A DNA stretch of 64,000 nt from Camellia lanceoleosa (Eukaryota > Streptophyta > Magnoliopsida > Ericales > Theaceae), in contig CM045761.1 of the NCBI GenBank assembly GCA_025200525.1, positions 98,184,182 to 98,248,181 of the forward strand, written 5' to 3'. Shown here in pieces: positions 44,853-58,110 of this stretch. The stretch's first letter is position 1; each line of letters begins with the position of its first letter. The notes beneath the pieces are model-generated. The model did no database searches and was not told the DNA's origin. It was given only the letters and a program-made list of their open reading frames with translations. The translations under genes were made by a program, and so were the position numbers.

Positions 44853-47800
44853 TGTAGCTTGCTTTTCGTGCTCCTTTTGGATACGACTAGCCTTATAGTT
44901 TAGACTCCCGTAATTCTGAATCTAATTTCACAAGTGCAATGTGAAACAGTGAAAACACAAAAAGAGTCCAAATTCGGCAATTCTTTTGGAAAATCGATTT
45001 GAATCAAAATTGCCAAAAATGGACTATATTGCCAGATTTCAGAGTTGCCATCTAAATATTTTTGAGAAATCTAGAAAACCTAAGACTCATGCCAAAGGCC
45101 ACTTATCTGTCATCACCAAAGTGTCTCGGCTCGGGAACTTAGGTACAAGAGGGGAATGTCATGAATTGAGCATTCCATTCGCCTGATCAAAGATCGGCCT
45201 CTACTAATCATGATGTGATTTTTATTTACATTATATGCTCTTGTTCCGATTTATCAGACTAACATTACTATGTATTGCACACAAGTATAAACTAATTTGC
45301 AAAAGTTAAAACGCTTTGATTTCGTGTTTGTTTGAAAATTATTTTTGATACTCATCACTTAAAAAGAAGAAGCGAGCTTGTATGTACATTGATCAACTTG
45401 TCCCAATTTTAGCAATTAGCCTTCGTCCATAGGCATTCAAACAGGTATATCATTTAAGCAATTAGCCTCATGGAAAGTATGCTTGATATGCTAACACAAA
45501 CATACTATGTGATATGCCAAAACAATAAGTGCTCACCTAGTATTCCAAGTCAAGCCAAATAGAGAAAAATGATTAGAAAGCATGCATGTTCCTAAACCAT
45601 ACAACGTGACTAATGCAACGCACACATTTATGCCACTTTTATTGGCTCGACTATGAGCATGGTATATGATCCAATTCCAAGACATGTGATAAATCACGTA
45701 TTCAAACAATGAAAGTGAGCTGAACCTAAATGCATGTGAGATGAGTGTATGCGAACATGAGAAATGCTAAGAAATATGATGCTCTACACTACCATTATAA
45801 GCGAGTAAATAAAAGAGAGAAAAAAATAGGGGTTGGAAGACATACAGACTTATTATAATTTTGCCCTCATGCAAAAGGGTTCGAATGAATGTCCAAGTGT
45901 CCGAATTATACTAACTATTACAAAACCAAATGAATGAATAAACAACTAATTAGCTAAGCTATTACAATGAAGACTAATAATAAGAAATAAGCTAACTATC
46001 TAATTTATTACAACAAGGATGAACAATAAAACTAACTATCTAAGTTACTCAACAATAAACATTCGTAATAATTACAATAATGCCAATTATATTTAATTAC
46101 AACGAGAATGAGAGCATTAATTTACAACATTTGATAGAACCAAGAAGCACCAGGATGGCATGCACGTGACGGTTTTCAGAAGCAACTATGTTTGCCTTTC
46201 TTAGAATTTGCCCTATTACACCTTCAGCCACTACCCTCTGTTTCTACAAAATACACTATTTACCAAACATTGGGGCCCGACCGGCCCTCAATGAAACCCG
46301 GCCGAGCCCAAATAGGGTCAGCCGTGTCCTAATTTTATGCAAAGCTCTATTTTTGTGCTCTAAGGTGAAAACAGTGCAGACATAATTTTCTAAGCTCTGT
46401 TTGTCCCTCTTATGCTTCTCTGCCATGGAAAGCCTCAAGAGAAAGATGAAGTCGTTTTCAAAACCATCAATGAGCAAGTTGCTTGTTTGATGATTTCGGC
46501 CACGATTTGGAAAAAAAATCAATAAATGCAATGAATCAACACCAACCCCTCCCATTTATCATGGAGTTAGCTCAAAGGGGGAAGTAAAGATGCTTCAAGG
46601 GTCGTCAAAACACCATGAATTGACATGTGACGACTCTTGAAACAATAGACTCGGTGTAATATCCAGTCAAGCCCAAACAACCTTATTCATTTTCTTTATG
46701 TAGGTTGATCCGATTTTAAGCCAATTTCATTAGTCTTGTCCATTCTTTAATCCATTTGTCCAAGGTGATGGTTAAGTCCGCTAAATGAGAAGAACGTCAA
46801 GCGAGAGGTACTCCTAAATATGAAGGAGAGACCATGCCTTTGACGATGAACCTCCATAGAGATTAAGCCATTGAGCATAGGTCTCTAGCTCATATTTTGA
46901 ATAACCATCAACTGGTTGAAATAACTCTCAAATAAGAAGAAAATAAGAAAAGAGGGAGATTGCAGATATGATTACGAGATTGATTCTTAATTAATCATAG
47001 AAAAGCTACCGAAACATGCATAACACAACATAACAAGCTAGATGTGAAGACTTACAATGCAACAAGTTTTGATATCCAAGCATATACTAATTAAATAAAT
47101 TGCAACAACCCTAAAACAACGCCTACTATGCTAAAAACAGTGACCAAAAATCATGTTGGAGAGCATAAAAAGGTAGGAAAGAATAAGGCGAAGCAAAGCT
47201 AGTGAACAAAAAGTAAGGAGAGATGGCTAACCTCTCCATTTTTGAGACTTCAAACCATATTTTTTTAACCTTTTCCAAGCTCTGAAAATTAGTTTAAAAG
47301 GAAAAGAAGAGAGTGTAAAAACAAAGGCTTGAGCTATGAAACAAGGTGCAAGAGAAGGTGTTAACCTTCTCCACCCTTTGGTAGCTATCCAAACCCAAGT
47401 TTAAACACTTGAAATGGATTCAAAATAGCATAAAAACACAAGAAGTAGCTAACAAGAGATAGAAAAAAGAAGTAAAAGAAAAGGTGGTAAGCTTATACCT
47501 CTCAAGGAAGTAAGCTCTTGTTGGTAACACAAACTTGGTTCAAGCACATTCTCAAGCTTGAATTGTGATGCCGAAGCCCCAACCAAAGTTCTAAGGTTAT
47601 GATCTAAGGTGTTGTATGGTGTATGGATACTGATCAAGAGAAATAGGTTGGGTCAAAGGTGACTTGTATAGAAAGAAAGAGCCCTCTCTTGTGTGTATAT
47701 GTTCTTTTGAAATTTTTCAACCCTCAAAACAGAGGTATAACCTCGTTTTTATAGAATTTGAGCAAAACAAGTCGAAAATATCTTCAAAAAAAGACAGTTG

Positions 47801-48120
47801 GCGAGCTCTTACTCAGAATAGTGTGTATCACCAGCGAGGCACGACTGGATCCAAATAGCCACGGCTAGCTCCTAATGGGGAACGACCGGGCCCTAATGTG
47901 CTGCCCCATTCCCCTATTTCAAACTCAGTATAAGGTGGCACAATGGTCAAAAATGAACCACTGAGGTAAGAATGAGACAAGTAAGAAGGTTTTGGGATTA
48001 GAGCTTGAATCTAAATTTCTGCCCTAAGAATTCAAAAGATTGCACAGTGTAACTTTCATCATCGGGTGTTTAGAATAAAGCGCCCAAGTCTTAAAGGAAG
48101 TCAAAAATGGAGTGTTTACA
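44853..48120 (-). mobile_element. Solo LTR R2, Tat family, 3268 bp
   Basis: The target duplication ACAAT flanks it at 44848-44852 and 48121-48125. On the minus strand it starts TGTAAACACTCC and ends GGAGCACGAAAAGCAAGCTACA. Same family and orientation as R1, from which it is separated by 262 bp of unrelated DNA. A TATA-like TATAAAAA lies near 47750 (minus). GC-rich GGCCGG/CCGGCC words lie near 46265-46330 and 47860-47895. Confidence 0.9.
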
Positions 48121-48125
48121 ACAAT

Positions 48126-48352
48126 TTGTTGAATGACCCCATTAAATGGTGTTCTTGGCTATGCTACTGCCAACATGACCATATACTCATTCTAATCAAA
48201 ATGACAACCAAAGCCATTGGCCTAGTAGTTGTATAACACCACTTTGTGATGTGAGATTGTGAGTTTAAATCCTATAGAAAGAAGTTTGATACTCTTTGTA
48301 TCGCCCTATTTCCTTACTAACAAGTAACAAACTAACTCTACTAATGTATACC
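48126..48352. other. Spacer between LTR R2 and LTR F2
   Basis: About 227 bp of unassigned sequence; no feature seen. Confidence 0.5.
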
Positions 48353-51146
48353 AGTAGACACCCATTTTGACTGCCATTAAGACTTGGGCACTTCTTTGAA
48401 ACTTCCCGATGATGAAAACAAAGATGTATGGCTTCGATGTCTATAGTATAACCATGGATGAAGATTTTTTAGACCCTTAAAACCTTATACCTATTTTGGC
48501 CAAAAATGATTTTTTAGACCCTTAAAACCATTTTCAAAATGATTTTTCAGATGTTGATTCCAAACATTCGACAATGTTCAAGCTCCTAGCTTTATAAAAT
48601 CTTATATCTTCCAAAACATGAGCAAGAACAAAGTAAAAATGAGTAGAAAGAGGGAGCACCTTCTAGAAACTCACTAAGCCGAACAAATTGTTACAACTAC
48701 TCATTTTCTTTCCCACGGCCGTAGCTTAAAGTCACATTCGTGGAAAATTTGTCCGGCTACAAGAAAGTTGTCTAGTTGTACAATATTGGTGACACGCAAA
48801 ACAGTTTCTAGAAGATGGTCCCCCAAGCATCTTGGAAGATGCCTTCTCTGTAGAAATTGCACCCCATGGCACCTTCCTAATCCTATTCCTCTATGAATAC
48901 CCCCCTTCCCAATTAAAGGGAGAGGTTTTTTTTTTTTTTAGGCTTAGACTCTTGGACTCTTGCTTAGTTCTCTTTCTCTCTTGTATAGATACACACCTAA
49001 ACATATAACTTAAATCTATCATCCATGGCTTCAATTATAGAGATTTAGATGCAATCTCAAAGCCATGAGAGGAGCCTGAAGGAGGGAATTGAAATCAATT
49101 AAGCCTTTTCTCCATTGCTAGAGGTATTCTCAACACTTTCTTTCATTTTTCTCTCTCATTTTCTTTTATTTTCCTTTCATTTCTCTCTCTCTCCAAAAAC
49201 ATCATTTATTTGTTGAGATTATAGTGTTTTGAATGTGAATTGAGCATAAAGATAGAAGAAAGACTTGCTACCTCTCCATGGGTTTCAAATAGAAATATAA
49301 TTCTCTACTTTCTAGCACTTTCTGTTTCATCCTCTCGCTTTCCAAACACTATATATTACTGTAAAATCTTGCTTTCTTAATTGATTAGAGGGCTTTATAG
49401 TGGATTCTAGACCAATCCATTCAATTTTGCATTGATTGTTTCATTTTCCTTCACCTTTCGCATATTTTCTTTCTTATTTTCTCACTTTCCAAACACTAGC
49501 TATTGATGTGTTTTCTTGCTTTCTTAGTGAAGTAATAGGATTGTGTAGTGGTTAATTAGCTAGTTCTTTGATTAATGCTTTGATTTCAATACTTTATTAC
49601 ATTTTCTTTTCACACTCTCTCTCTCTTATTTTCCTAGAAGCCAAACATGTGCTTCTTCTTTGAAAAGGGATAAAAGCTATTCTCTCAATCCATTTGAACA
49701 TGGATTTAGGCATTTATATATATTTTCCATGATGTAGAGAATGAGCTTTCTCTTATTTTCATTGAGTTTCATTGTTTTAATTCCATAGTTATAGTTGTAG
49801 ATTGCTTCTCTTTTCTTTTCTAGCACTTTCCTTTAATTTCTAGTCATTTTCTTGGAAGTCAAACATGGCTTCCTCTTAGAAATTGATTGTAATTTACTAT
49901 CTCCATCTACTTTGACATGGATTAGAGCATTAATATGCTCATTTCCATGTGTAAAAGGTGTAGATTCTTTCATGTTTATTTGTTTTTCATTCGTTAACTT
50001 TAGTTTCGTGCTTTGTTTAGCTTCCACAATTATCATGTGATTGATGGAAAGGGTTCATTCTCTCATATTCATTGCTATGATGAAGGGAGTGAACCCATTC
50101 CATTATTCTTATCAATTGATGATTAAAGGAATTCATCCTCTCATGATTATTCTCATGATGATGAGGGTGAGTTCATTCTTTATCTCTTGGTTATTCGTGC
50201 TTGATTCTACTGTCTCTCATCTTTACTCTCATGGTTATGAGAAGAGAACTCATCTTTGTAGTTGAAAACTTGTATGATCATGATGAATTCCAATCTTTCA
50301 TCATTCATTTCTTAAGAAGAGAATGGATTTGTCTCTTGATTACTTCCATTTTTACTTAATGTTTGGAGGGAGTTTATGCTTCTTATATCCATTGTCATGA
50401 TTGAGAAGTTGAGCTCATCTCATTTGTTTATCTCTTTTACTTTGCTTAGAGAAGTTTATTCTCTCATGTTAGCTTTTATGATGAAGAGAGTAGACACATC
50501 CCTTTCTTTATTTTCTAGCTTCTACTTATTTTAGTGGTAGCTTCTTTAAATTGGTAAATAGGTAGCTTCCTATATTTTTATGATTCTTAGCTTCTATTCG
50601 TCTTGGTTATTTCTTCATTGATAGTTTTCATTAAAATTCTTCTTTCATAGAGCTTCCATTTATTTTAGTTATTATTTCTTTTCTTTGATAATTTTGTTAG
50701 AATAGCTTCTTCTTTCATAGCTTTGATTCATATGTTTCTCTTTTTCTTTTTCTTTACTTAGGTATACCCCTCCCTCTCCCTCTCCCTCTCCCTTTTAGTT
50801 ACTTTAAGCTTTACATATTACTCTTAGCATCATGTTTTCTTTATCATCATTATTCATGCCCTGAAACCATTTTTTATGCATATTGAGCTTAGTTCATTGT
50901 AATTTATGATTTTAGTTACTTTTATGTGGTTTGTCCACACTCTCATGCTTGAGATGGTACACATGACATATAGTAGCAAACAAGCTCACTTGGTTCATTT
51001 TTATGCATGTCATTGCATTAGTACTCTGTATATAAGATCATGCAATTTGCTAATCCTTTTGTGCTCAGCTTGGTGCAAATAAGTACTAGGTGAGCTTCTT
51101 TTGTCTTTGCATACTGTTTGTATATTTTTCTTTACTATGTCTAGCA
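48353..51146 (+). mobile_element. Tat-family LTR F2, 3' end cut off
   Basis: It starts (A)GTAGACACCCATTTTGACTG, with the first T of TG apparently mutated, and follows the LTR pattern (GATGATGAAA near 48411, leader near 48960, late blocks TACTAGGTGAGC near 51085). It stops at 51146, about 450 bp short of the family's 3' end, where another LTR start of the same family follows. A CCCTCT repeat is at 50766-50795. Confidence 0.7.
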
Positions 51147-51228
51147 TGTCTAGACATCCCATTTTGACTGACCCTAAGACTTTGGGCTCTTGTAAGCCTC
51201 TCGATTGTAATAATCTGTCTAGGTGACC

Positions 51229-51456
51229 ACTCAAGCGGTCAATCAGTCGCTCGAGCGGAGATGTGAGGCTTCTAGTATCTTACCAGTTTGTAGACGAGAC
51301 CGCTCGAGCGGTAAAGTGGTCGCTTGAGCGTAGAAATAAGACTCATAGTATTTTCACTGTAACTCTACAAAACTTCTGGACCATGCGTTTACTGCTTGAG
51401 CATTGGAAAGTTCGCTCGAGCTTCGCTCGAGTGATGGAAAGTTTGCTCAAGCGGTC
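51229..51456. repeat. CTCGAG palindrome cluster in LTR U3
   Basis: Four CTCGAG cores and four CTCAAG/CTTGAG variants in 228 bp, starting 24 bp from the LTR start. Confidence 0.8.
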
Positions 51457-51516
51457 TGTTTAGGACAGCACACTTAAAAGTCAATCCAAACACTTTTTCT
51501 CTCATTGTTTCCATAA

Positions 51517-51566
<50 letters not shown>

Positions 51567-52533
51567 ACACACACACACCCATTTCCGAAACCCTAGTCCC
51601 TAAACACTTCGTTTTCCTTGATTTCTACCGAGATCCACCTTAGATCTTCGAAGGGGATTGAAGAACAAGCCTAGATCAAAAGTCCTACCTATTGTTTTCT
51701 TATTTCTTGAAGTTTGAAGTAAGGTATTCATCTTTTGCCTTTGATCTTGAGGTAGGGGTACTTTTAACTCATTATATCTATGATTTGGGATAAATATGTG
51801 GTATTTTCTTTGTATCTATATAGATATATAACAGTGTGAAGAGTGATGTGTTCTTTAATGGGTTTGATCAAAAAGGGTCATCTCTTATGAAATACTTAAA
51901 GAGTTTATGTTTTGTGTTGATGATAATGTTATGGGTGATAAGAATTGACCTTTAAAAGCTTGGAAAGGGGAAAACTCCAATTTTCTTGAAAACCCTAGCT
52001 TTTAATTGCTAAATAAAAAGGGAATTGTTTCAATTGACCTTCCAATCATGAAATTGGATGTATTGACTTGATTATTAAGTGGAGATATAAAATATTAGGA
52101 ACTTTTCTCACAAAATCTTGAGATGATGATGGGTATAACTTGAGAAATTACCTTAATTGGAAATGTTAAATTGTTGGATTGTTGTGAATTGAAAACTACC
52201 TTAGGAAAACTGAGATTTATAAACTCGTGCATTATATGCATTCATTGATGATACTTGTGGCTTGGAATTGTTGATGTTTGGAATATATAGAGGGGGTTAT
52301 ATAGCGTATAAGTCCGGGTTGTGAGTCGGGTCATGGTTTGTGTTGTGTTATGTATATTAGTACGTGTGCGGGAAGTCGAGGTGCTCAATTGCCCTATTTT
52401 GTGCATATCGCCGAACGAATGTAGCAAAGGTTTTAGGGTGTCCACGAGCCTGTCATTTTTAGAGTCAGTGAATGTGAAAAACATGATTTTGGGTGTCCAT
52501 GAGCCTACCGTTTTTGGAGTCAGCAAACGTGGA

Positions 52534-54833
52534 TGTCACGACCCCATTCCGCCCCTAGTAGAATGGTGCCATGATGGCCAGTAATTCGAGATTACCCAAG
52601 GCCACTTGCAAGAAAACACACACAAATCAGAGTAAACATATGGGGCTTACTAGTGCGGAAGCAATAAACAAAATAAGGTAGTCCATAAGAGCAAAGGTTT
52701 GAGTTAAATGAAATGACAGACATCTTATAGTAGCTTTAATACAAAATAATGAAGTACAAAAATTACATCTTGATCAAAAGGCTTCTCAGCCATCAAATAC
52801 AAAATACAATGAAATAACCAAGAAGCATGATCTTCAAGATGCTGCAAAACATGGATCCAAAACACATCGGCAAAATGCTACAAAGAAACACGCTTAAGCA
52901 CAACTAGGCGTCACTGCCGACCTGCTCATCACCTACATATATATATAGAGAGGGTGAGCTTGGATACTCAGTGAATGGCATAGATAATAAAGGGTTTTCA
53001 TGAATGACATCCGAGGTCTTTTAACAAAATAGTACATGGAACAAATCAGGTGCATCTATCAAATCTTTCAAAGCTTCAAGGGATGTTTACTAACATCAAT
53101 ATAATACAAGAGATGACATCTCGGACAAACAAGGCCCACGCGGTAAAACCGTCAGTGGCAAGGCAAGACAAGACAAAACAAGAGAGATCTCAAATCGATG
53201 GTGTCGTTGCATTATAGTCCCCGAACACTAAGGACTTGTGCCACAAATGCTTAAAGTCCCCCGCACGCATCGGACTTCCAAACTTGTGCTACAAATGCTT
53301 ATAGTCCCTAGCACGCATTTGGACCGGTGCCACAAATGCTTAAAGTCCCTTGGCACGCATTTGACTACCCGAGGATGTCATCAAAACAAGATATAATACT
53401 TATTGCAAATAGGGATAATCATTCATGCTTACAAATACTTTCCAAACAAGGCAAAACAAGGTTTCATCAAAGCTTTATAACATATCTTTATTAAAATACC
53501 ACTCACGTAGTTCTTCGGACGTCGGCGTCGAGGTGAATCCAAGTCCTACAAACACACGGCAAGTCCATTGAATGCACTCTTAAACAAGCTTCTCATGCAT
53601 ACAAATGATCTCGGCATTCTTCTAAACTAAGTCAAGTCAAAACAAACATTGTTTCCCACCTCGGAGAAACATCTTTGGGCACTAATCAAGTCTTGGCCGA
53701 GGTCCCACACTTCGCCGAGGTGTGGTCCCGAGGGCCACTTACAAGGAAATGAAGCCGGGAAAATCGGGTTTCCCTCTACTCAAGAACATGAAGAACATGA
53801 ATATGAAGACCATGAAGGAGATGAATGCAAGGATCACAACTTATGATTATAAGACTTGATTTCATGCTATGAGTTTAAAAACATGGACACAGGTGCCCAT
53901 TCAAGAAGACCATGCAAGAACAAACACAAAAACATGATTCTTGTTCCAAACTTTCGGATCAAAATGAGGTTTTCCTTTAAGAACACATGAACATCATTTT
54001 CTCTTTCTAAAACCAACTTTAAATCAATGCATGACATGCAAGACAGATTCAATCAAGCAATGCAACTAAGTGATTGGTAAGAACAATCAGTAGGGCAAGA
54101 ATCTAACCTTAAAGCTTAAATCCAACGGTTTGATCTTTAAGGGTTAAGCTTGAAACTCCACTTCTCTCTCTAGAACTCTTCCTAGAGCTTCTCTCTCTAA
54201 AACAAGGATTTGAGACCAAAATGATTTGGTTCTAAGTCTATCGGCCGTTTAACCTTACGTTGGGACACGTGGCATTACCGGTTGGTGTAACTCAAAAAGT
54301 GGTGATGGATAAGACAAATCTCGACAAAGTGTGTTCAACAAGCTAGGCAATAAAGGACTCATGAGTAACGACATCGGCGAATAACAAGACTTCGCAAACA
54401 AAAGACAATGACTTCGGCAAGTCAAGGAATGATGATCCCGGCTAGGAAGGTCAACACTCGACCTAGCTGTGCCACACCTCGGCCAAGATGTGCCACACCT
54501 CGGCCCATGTCATACCATTCCAGGACAAGATCACTTCGGTACAAGGATAGCATCTCGGCCCAGATAATACACATCTCGGCCTTGGCGATACACACCTCGG
54601 CCCAGATGATAATCATCTCGGCCAATATGCCAAGGCGAAGGTGGAGGTCAAACAAAGGGACTCCACTAATAGCTACAGGCTTAGGATGACCTCGGCGGTA
54701 CTCACTAGGAAATGACAAGGCATGCAAGCAACACCCGAATAAGACAAGACTAAATTTGCTAATGCAACACAACAAGTCAAGATCACATATGAATGTATGC
54801 AAGTATGTCAAGAGTAAGGTGAGGGTCACTACA
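52534..54833 (-). repeat. 3' LTR of Tekay element (2300 bp)
   Basis: It ends TGTAGTGACCC (minus) at 54833 next to the polypurine tract. It carries six CTCGGCC motifs at 54478-54623, about 210-355 bp from the LTR start on the minus strand, within U3. Confidence 0.93.
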
Positions 54834-54853
54834 GTCTACCCCCCTTAAAGAAG
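54834..54853 (-). promoter_or_regulatory. Polypurine tract of Tekay element
   Basis: On the minus strand TTCTTTAAGGGGGGTAGAC leads straight into the 3' LTR, the expected plus-strand primer. Confidence 0.8.
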
Positions 54854-55132
54854 TTTGGTCCCCAAACTTAAATTACCTTGCTCTACAAATAACTCTGGGT
54901 AACGGATTCTCATGTCCTCTTCTTTCTCCCATGTGGCTTCTGTACCATAGTGCTCCTTCCATTCGACCTTTACCATTAGTATCGACTTGTTTCTCAACTG
55001 CCTCACTTGTCTATCAATAATCCTCATTGGTTTCTCCTCGTAGCCCAAGTCCTCTGTAATCGCGATTCCCGAGTAGTCAATTATATGCAATGGATCTCGA
55101 ATGTACTTCCTCAACATCGAAACATGGAACAC
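54845..55132 (-). pseudogene. Tekay integrase C-terminus with chromodomain
   Basis: An uninterrupted 95-codon piece begins VFHVSMLRKY-like (FHVSMLRKYIRDPLHII) and holds a chromodomain at about 54886-55039: YEEKPMRIIDRQVRQLRNKS, VKVEWKEH, ATWEKEEDMRIRYPELF. The domain is known in chromoviruses to steer insertion to marked chromatin. The aromatic cage position W in VEWK and the EATWE motif are present. The stop is at 54845. It belongs to the pol of the same element; frame breaks lie between it and the integrase core. Confidence 0.9.
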
Positions 55133-56333
55133 ATTGTGGACTTGGCTTAAATCTGGCGGCAGGGCAAGTCTGTAGGCAACGGGGTTAATCTTTTCAAGAA
55201 TTTCGAACGGTCACAGATATCGAGGGGTTAGTTTACCTTTCTTCCCAAATCTTGAAACTCGGTTGTCGTGAGATCTTCAAAAATACATGATCCCCAACTT
55301 CAATTCTAGCTCCCTTCTCCTCGTTAGCATAACTCTTACATCGCTCTGGCGGTTTTGATCCTCTTTGAATGAGCTTAATCTTTTTTCGTTTCTTGCACTA
55401 GCTCGGCGCCAATCAAAGTCAGATCTCCCACCTCGGTCCAACATATCGGCGTCTGCACTCCCTTCCATACAAAGCTTCATATGGTGCCATGCCAATCTTT
55501 GGCTTGATAACTATTGTTGTACGCAATTCTACTAATGGCAAATGCCGCTCCCAACTTCCCAAATCTAACACGCATGTCGAGCATATCCTCAAGTGTCTCA
55601 ATAATTCTTTCCGCTTGCCCATCGGTGCAGGGGTGAAAAGTCAGGCTAAACTTCAACTCGGTTCCCAAGGCTCTCTGCAGGCTCTGCCAAAATCTAGAAA
55701 CAAACTTCGAATCTCGGTCTGATACAATGGACATCGGCACATCGTGAAGTTTGATGATTTCATTCATGTCTGATTCGCAAGTCGGTTGGCATTGAATGTA
55801 GTCTTCACAGGCAAGAAGTGTGCTGATTTGGTAAATCTGTCAACTATAACCCAGATTGAATCCATTCCTCTTTGTGTCCTCGACAAACCCACCACGAAAT
55901 CCATGGAGATGTGCTCCCATTTCCATTCAGGAATTGGCAAAGGTTGAAGGAGTCCTGCTGGTCTCTGGTGTTCCGCTTTCACTTGTTGACAATACAAACA
56001 CTGGAATACGAATTCGGCTATTTCCCTTTTCATATTTGGCCACCAGAAAGTCCGCTTCACATCTTGATACATCTTGGTGCTTCCCGGATGGACGGCAAAT
56101 TTGGATTTGTGGGCTTCTTGCAAAATCTTCTTTTTCAGTTCTGGAACGTCGGCCACACATAGCCTTCCTTCGAACTTAAGCACTCCATTCTCAAAGGTGT
56201 AACCTGACCTCGGCCCGGTGTTAATCTCGTCGGCTACCTTCTTCAGGAACTCATCCTCCATTTGCCTTGCTTTTACTTCTTCAATGATGGTCGGCACCGC
56301 TGAGATCATGGCTAACCACGCCAAACTTCCCAA
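55133..56333 (-). pseudogene. Tekay integrase core (frame-shifted)
   Basis: The 56333-55764 piece has the zinc-binding module (H...HPGSTKMY...CLYCQQVK) and the first catalytic Asp in SMDFVVGLSRTQ; 55767-55477 has the second in SDRDSKFVSRFW and the Glu in DGQAERIIETLEDML. The frame shifts near 55766, 55490 and further down to 55140, where only fragments (GPRWEI, SYANEEKGA-like) can be followed. The domain residues themselves are intact. Confidence 0.88.
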
Positions 56334-57530
56334 CGACTTCTGCTAATGCATCGGCTCTTGAGTTGGCTTTGCACGGTGGTCTTGAATCGCATGTCGTAGT
56401 CCTTCAATAATTCCACCATCTTCTCTGTCTCAAATTTAGTTCCTTCTGAGTAAATAAGTACTTCAAACTCTTATGGTCTGTGAAAACTTGACAAGAAGCT
56501 CCATACAAGTAATGACGCCAAATCTTCAAAGCAAACACCACGGCTGCTAGCTCCAAATCATGGGTAGGATAATTCTTCTCGTGAGGTTTTAACTGGCGAG
56601 ATGCATATGCTATGACCTTACCCCCTTGCATCAATACACAACCCAAACCCTTATGTGAAGCATCACTATAAATCTGAAATTCTTCATTACCTGATGGCAG
56701 TACAAGAACTGGTGCTGTAACCAACCTCGTCTTCAACTCCTGGAAGGCTGATTCTCTATCTTCGGTCCATTCATATGTCACTCCCTTCTGAGTTAACTGT
56801 GTCAATGGTACTGCAATCCTTGAGAAGTCCTTCACAAACTTTCGGTAATAACCTGCCAAACCCAGAAAACTACGAACCTCGGACACGTTGGTCGGCGTCG
56901 GCCAACTTACCACGGCTTCAATCTTGCTGGGATCAACAGAGACACCCTCTTCATTAATCACATGCCCCAAGAATGAAATGCTGGAAAGCCAAAACTCACA
57001 CTTACTCAACTTAGCATACAATTTCCTGTCCCTCAAGGTCTGTAGGGCAAGTCTCAGATGACTCTCATGCTCATTTGTGCTCTTGGAATAGATCAATATG
57101 TCGTCGATGAAAACAACCACGAACTCATCTAAGTACGGCTTGAAAACTCTGTTCATTAAATCCATGAATGCTGCAGGTGCATTAGTCACTCCAAAAGGCA
57201 TTACTAGGAATTCATAGTGACCATACCTCGTCCAAAGCGCCTTCTCAATATCCTCGGCTTTGACCTTCAACTGGTGGTAGCCACCTAAGGTCAATCTTGG
57301 AAAAGACTCTTGCTCCTTGTAGTTGATCTAGCAAATCATCAATCCTAGGCAACGGATACTTGTTCTTAATGGTTACCTTGTTAAGTTCTCTATAGTCAAT
57401 ACAAAGGCGAGTGTACCATCCTTTTCTTAACAAACAAGACTGGTGCTCCCCATGGTGAAGTGCTCGCCTAACAAAACCCTTATCCAACAATTCTTGTAGT
57501 TGCACTTTCAACTCCTTAAGTTGTTAATTT
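56334..57530 (-). pseudogene. Tekay reverse transcriptase and RNase H (frame-shifted)
   Basis: RT begins [13 protein letters not shown] with the next lines shifted by single-base losses near 57470, 57430 and 57410; [20 protein letters not shown] is clear. A shift near 57284 is followed by a 296-codon open stretch (57294-56404) with [18 protein letters not shown], active site [10 protein letters not shown] (about 57111-57085), [15 protein letters not shown], and RNase H with [14 protein letters not shown] and [12 protein letters not shown]. The frame breaks again near 56405. Catalytic residues are all present. Confidence 0.9.
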
Positions 57531-58110
57531 GGGGCCATTCTATAGGGTGTTTTGGAGATCGTTGCGTTCTCGACACAATATCCACAAGAAACTCTATTTC
57601 TCTATCAACTAAGTGGCCAGCAATTCATTTGGAAAGACGTCAGAATTCATTAACAAGCGATGTCGGCTATATCAACATTTCCATTCTGATCATTCAGTAT
57701 ACTACACAAGTAGCCATGGCACCCTTTCTGGATTAGTTTATAGGCCTTAATGGACGAAATCAAGTAAGGAGGGGGCACTACCCCTTTACCTCGGAAAATA
57801 ACCTCGGCTCGGTCTGGGGGTCTCAATGTGACACTCTTCAAAACACAATCTATAGATGCATGATTCATCACTAACCAATCCATTCCTAGTATGACATCAA
57901 AGTGAGTCATGTTTAACGGCATCAAATCAACTAATAATTCTACACCCTCAATCACAATAGCACACGCCCTATAGATAGATGTAACAATCATAGTTCTCCC
58001 AGATGGAGCAGATACATATAACACAAAATCAAGGGGTTCTTGTTCTCTATTTAACTTCTAAGCAAACCTAGCAGATACAAATGAATGTAGAACCCGAATC
58101 TATCAAGATG
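57531..58110 (-). pseudogene. Tekay aspartic protease
   Basis: The active site ILIDSGSTFIC is near 58100-58068. The domain continues in the open frame 58024-57650 with VIEGVELLVDLMPL, FDVILGMDWLVMNHASIDC and the linker to RT. The Asp-Ser-Gly triad is intact. It would process Gag-Pol. Confidence 0.85.

Noticed and set aside
54408..54829. Open frames on both strands with repeated WAEMCI or HISA wording, duplicated at 61331-61752
   Set aside because: They are translations of the CTCGGCC motif array in the Tekay LTR, present in both LTRs, not genes.
55477..57511. Tekay pol pieces considered as separate genes
   Set aside because: They are consecutive parts of one pol read on the same strand and separated only by small frame breaks.
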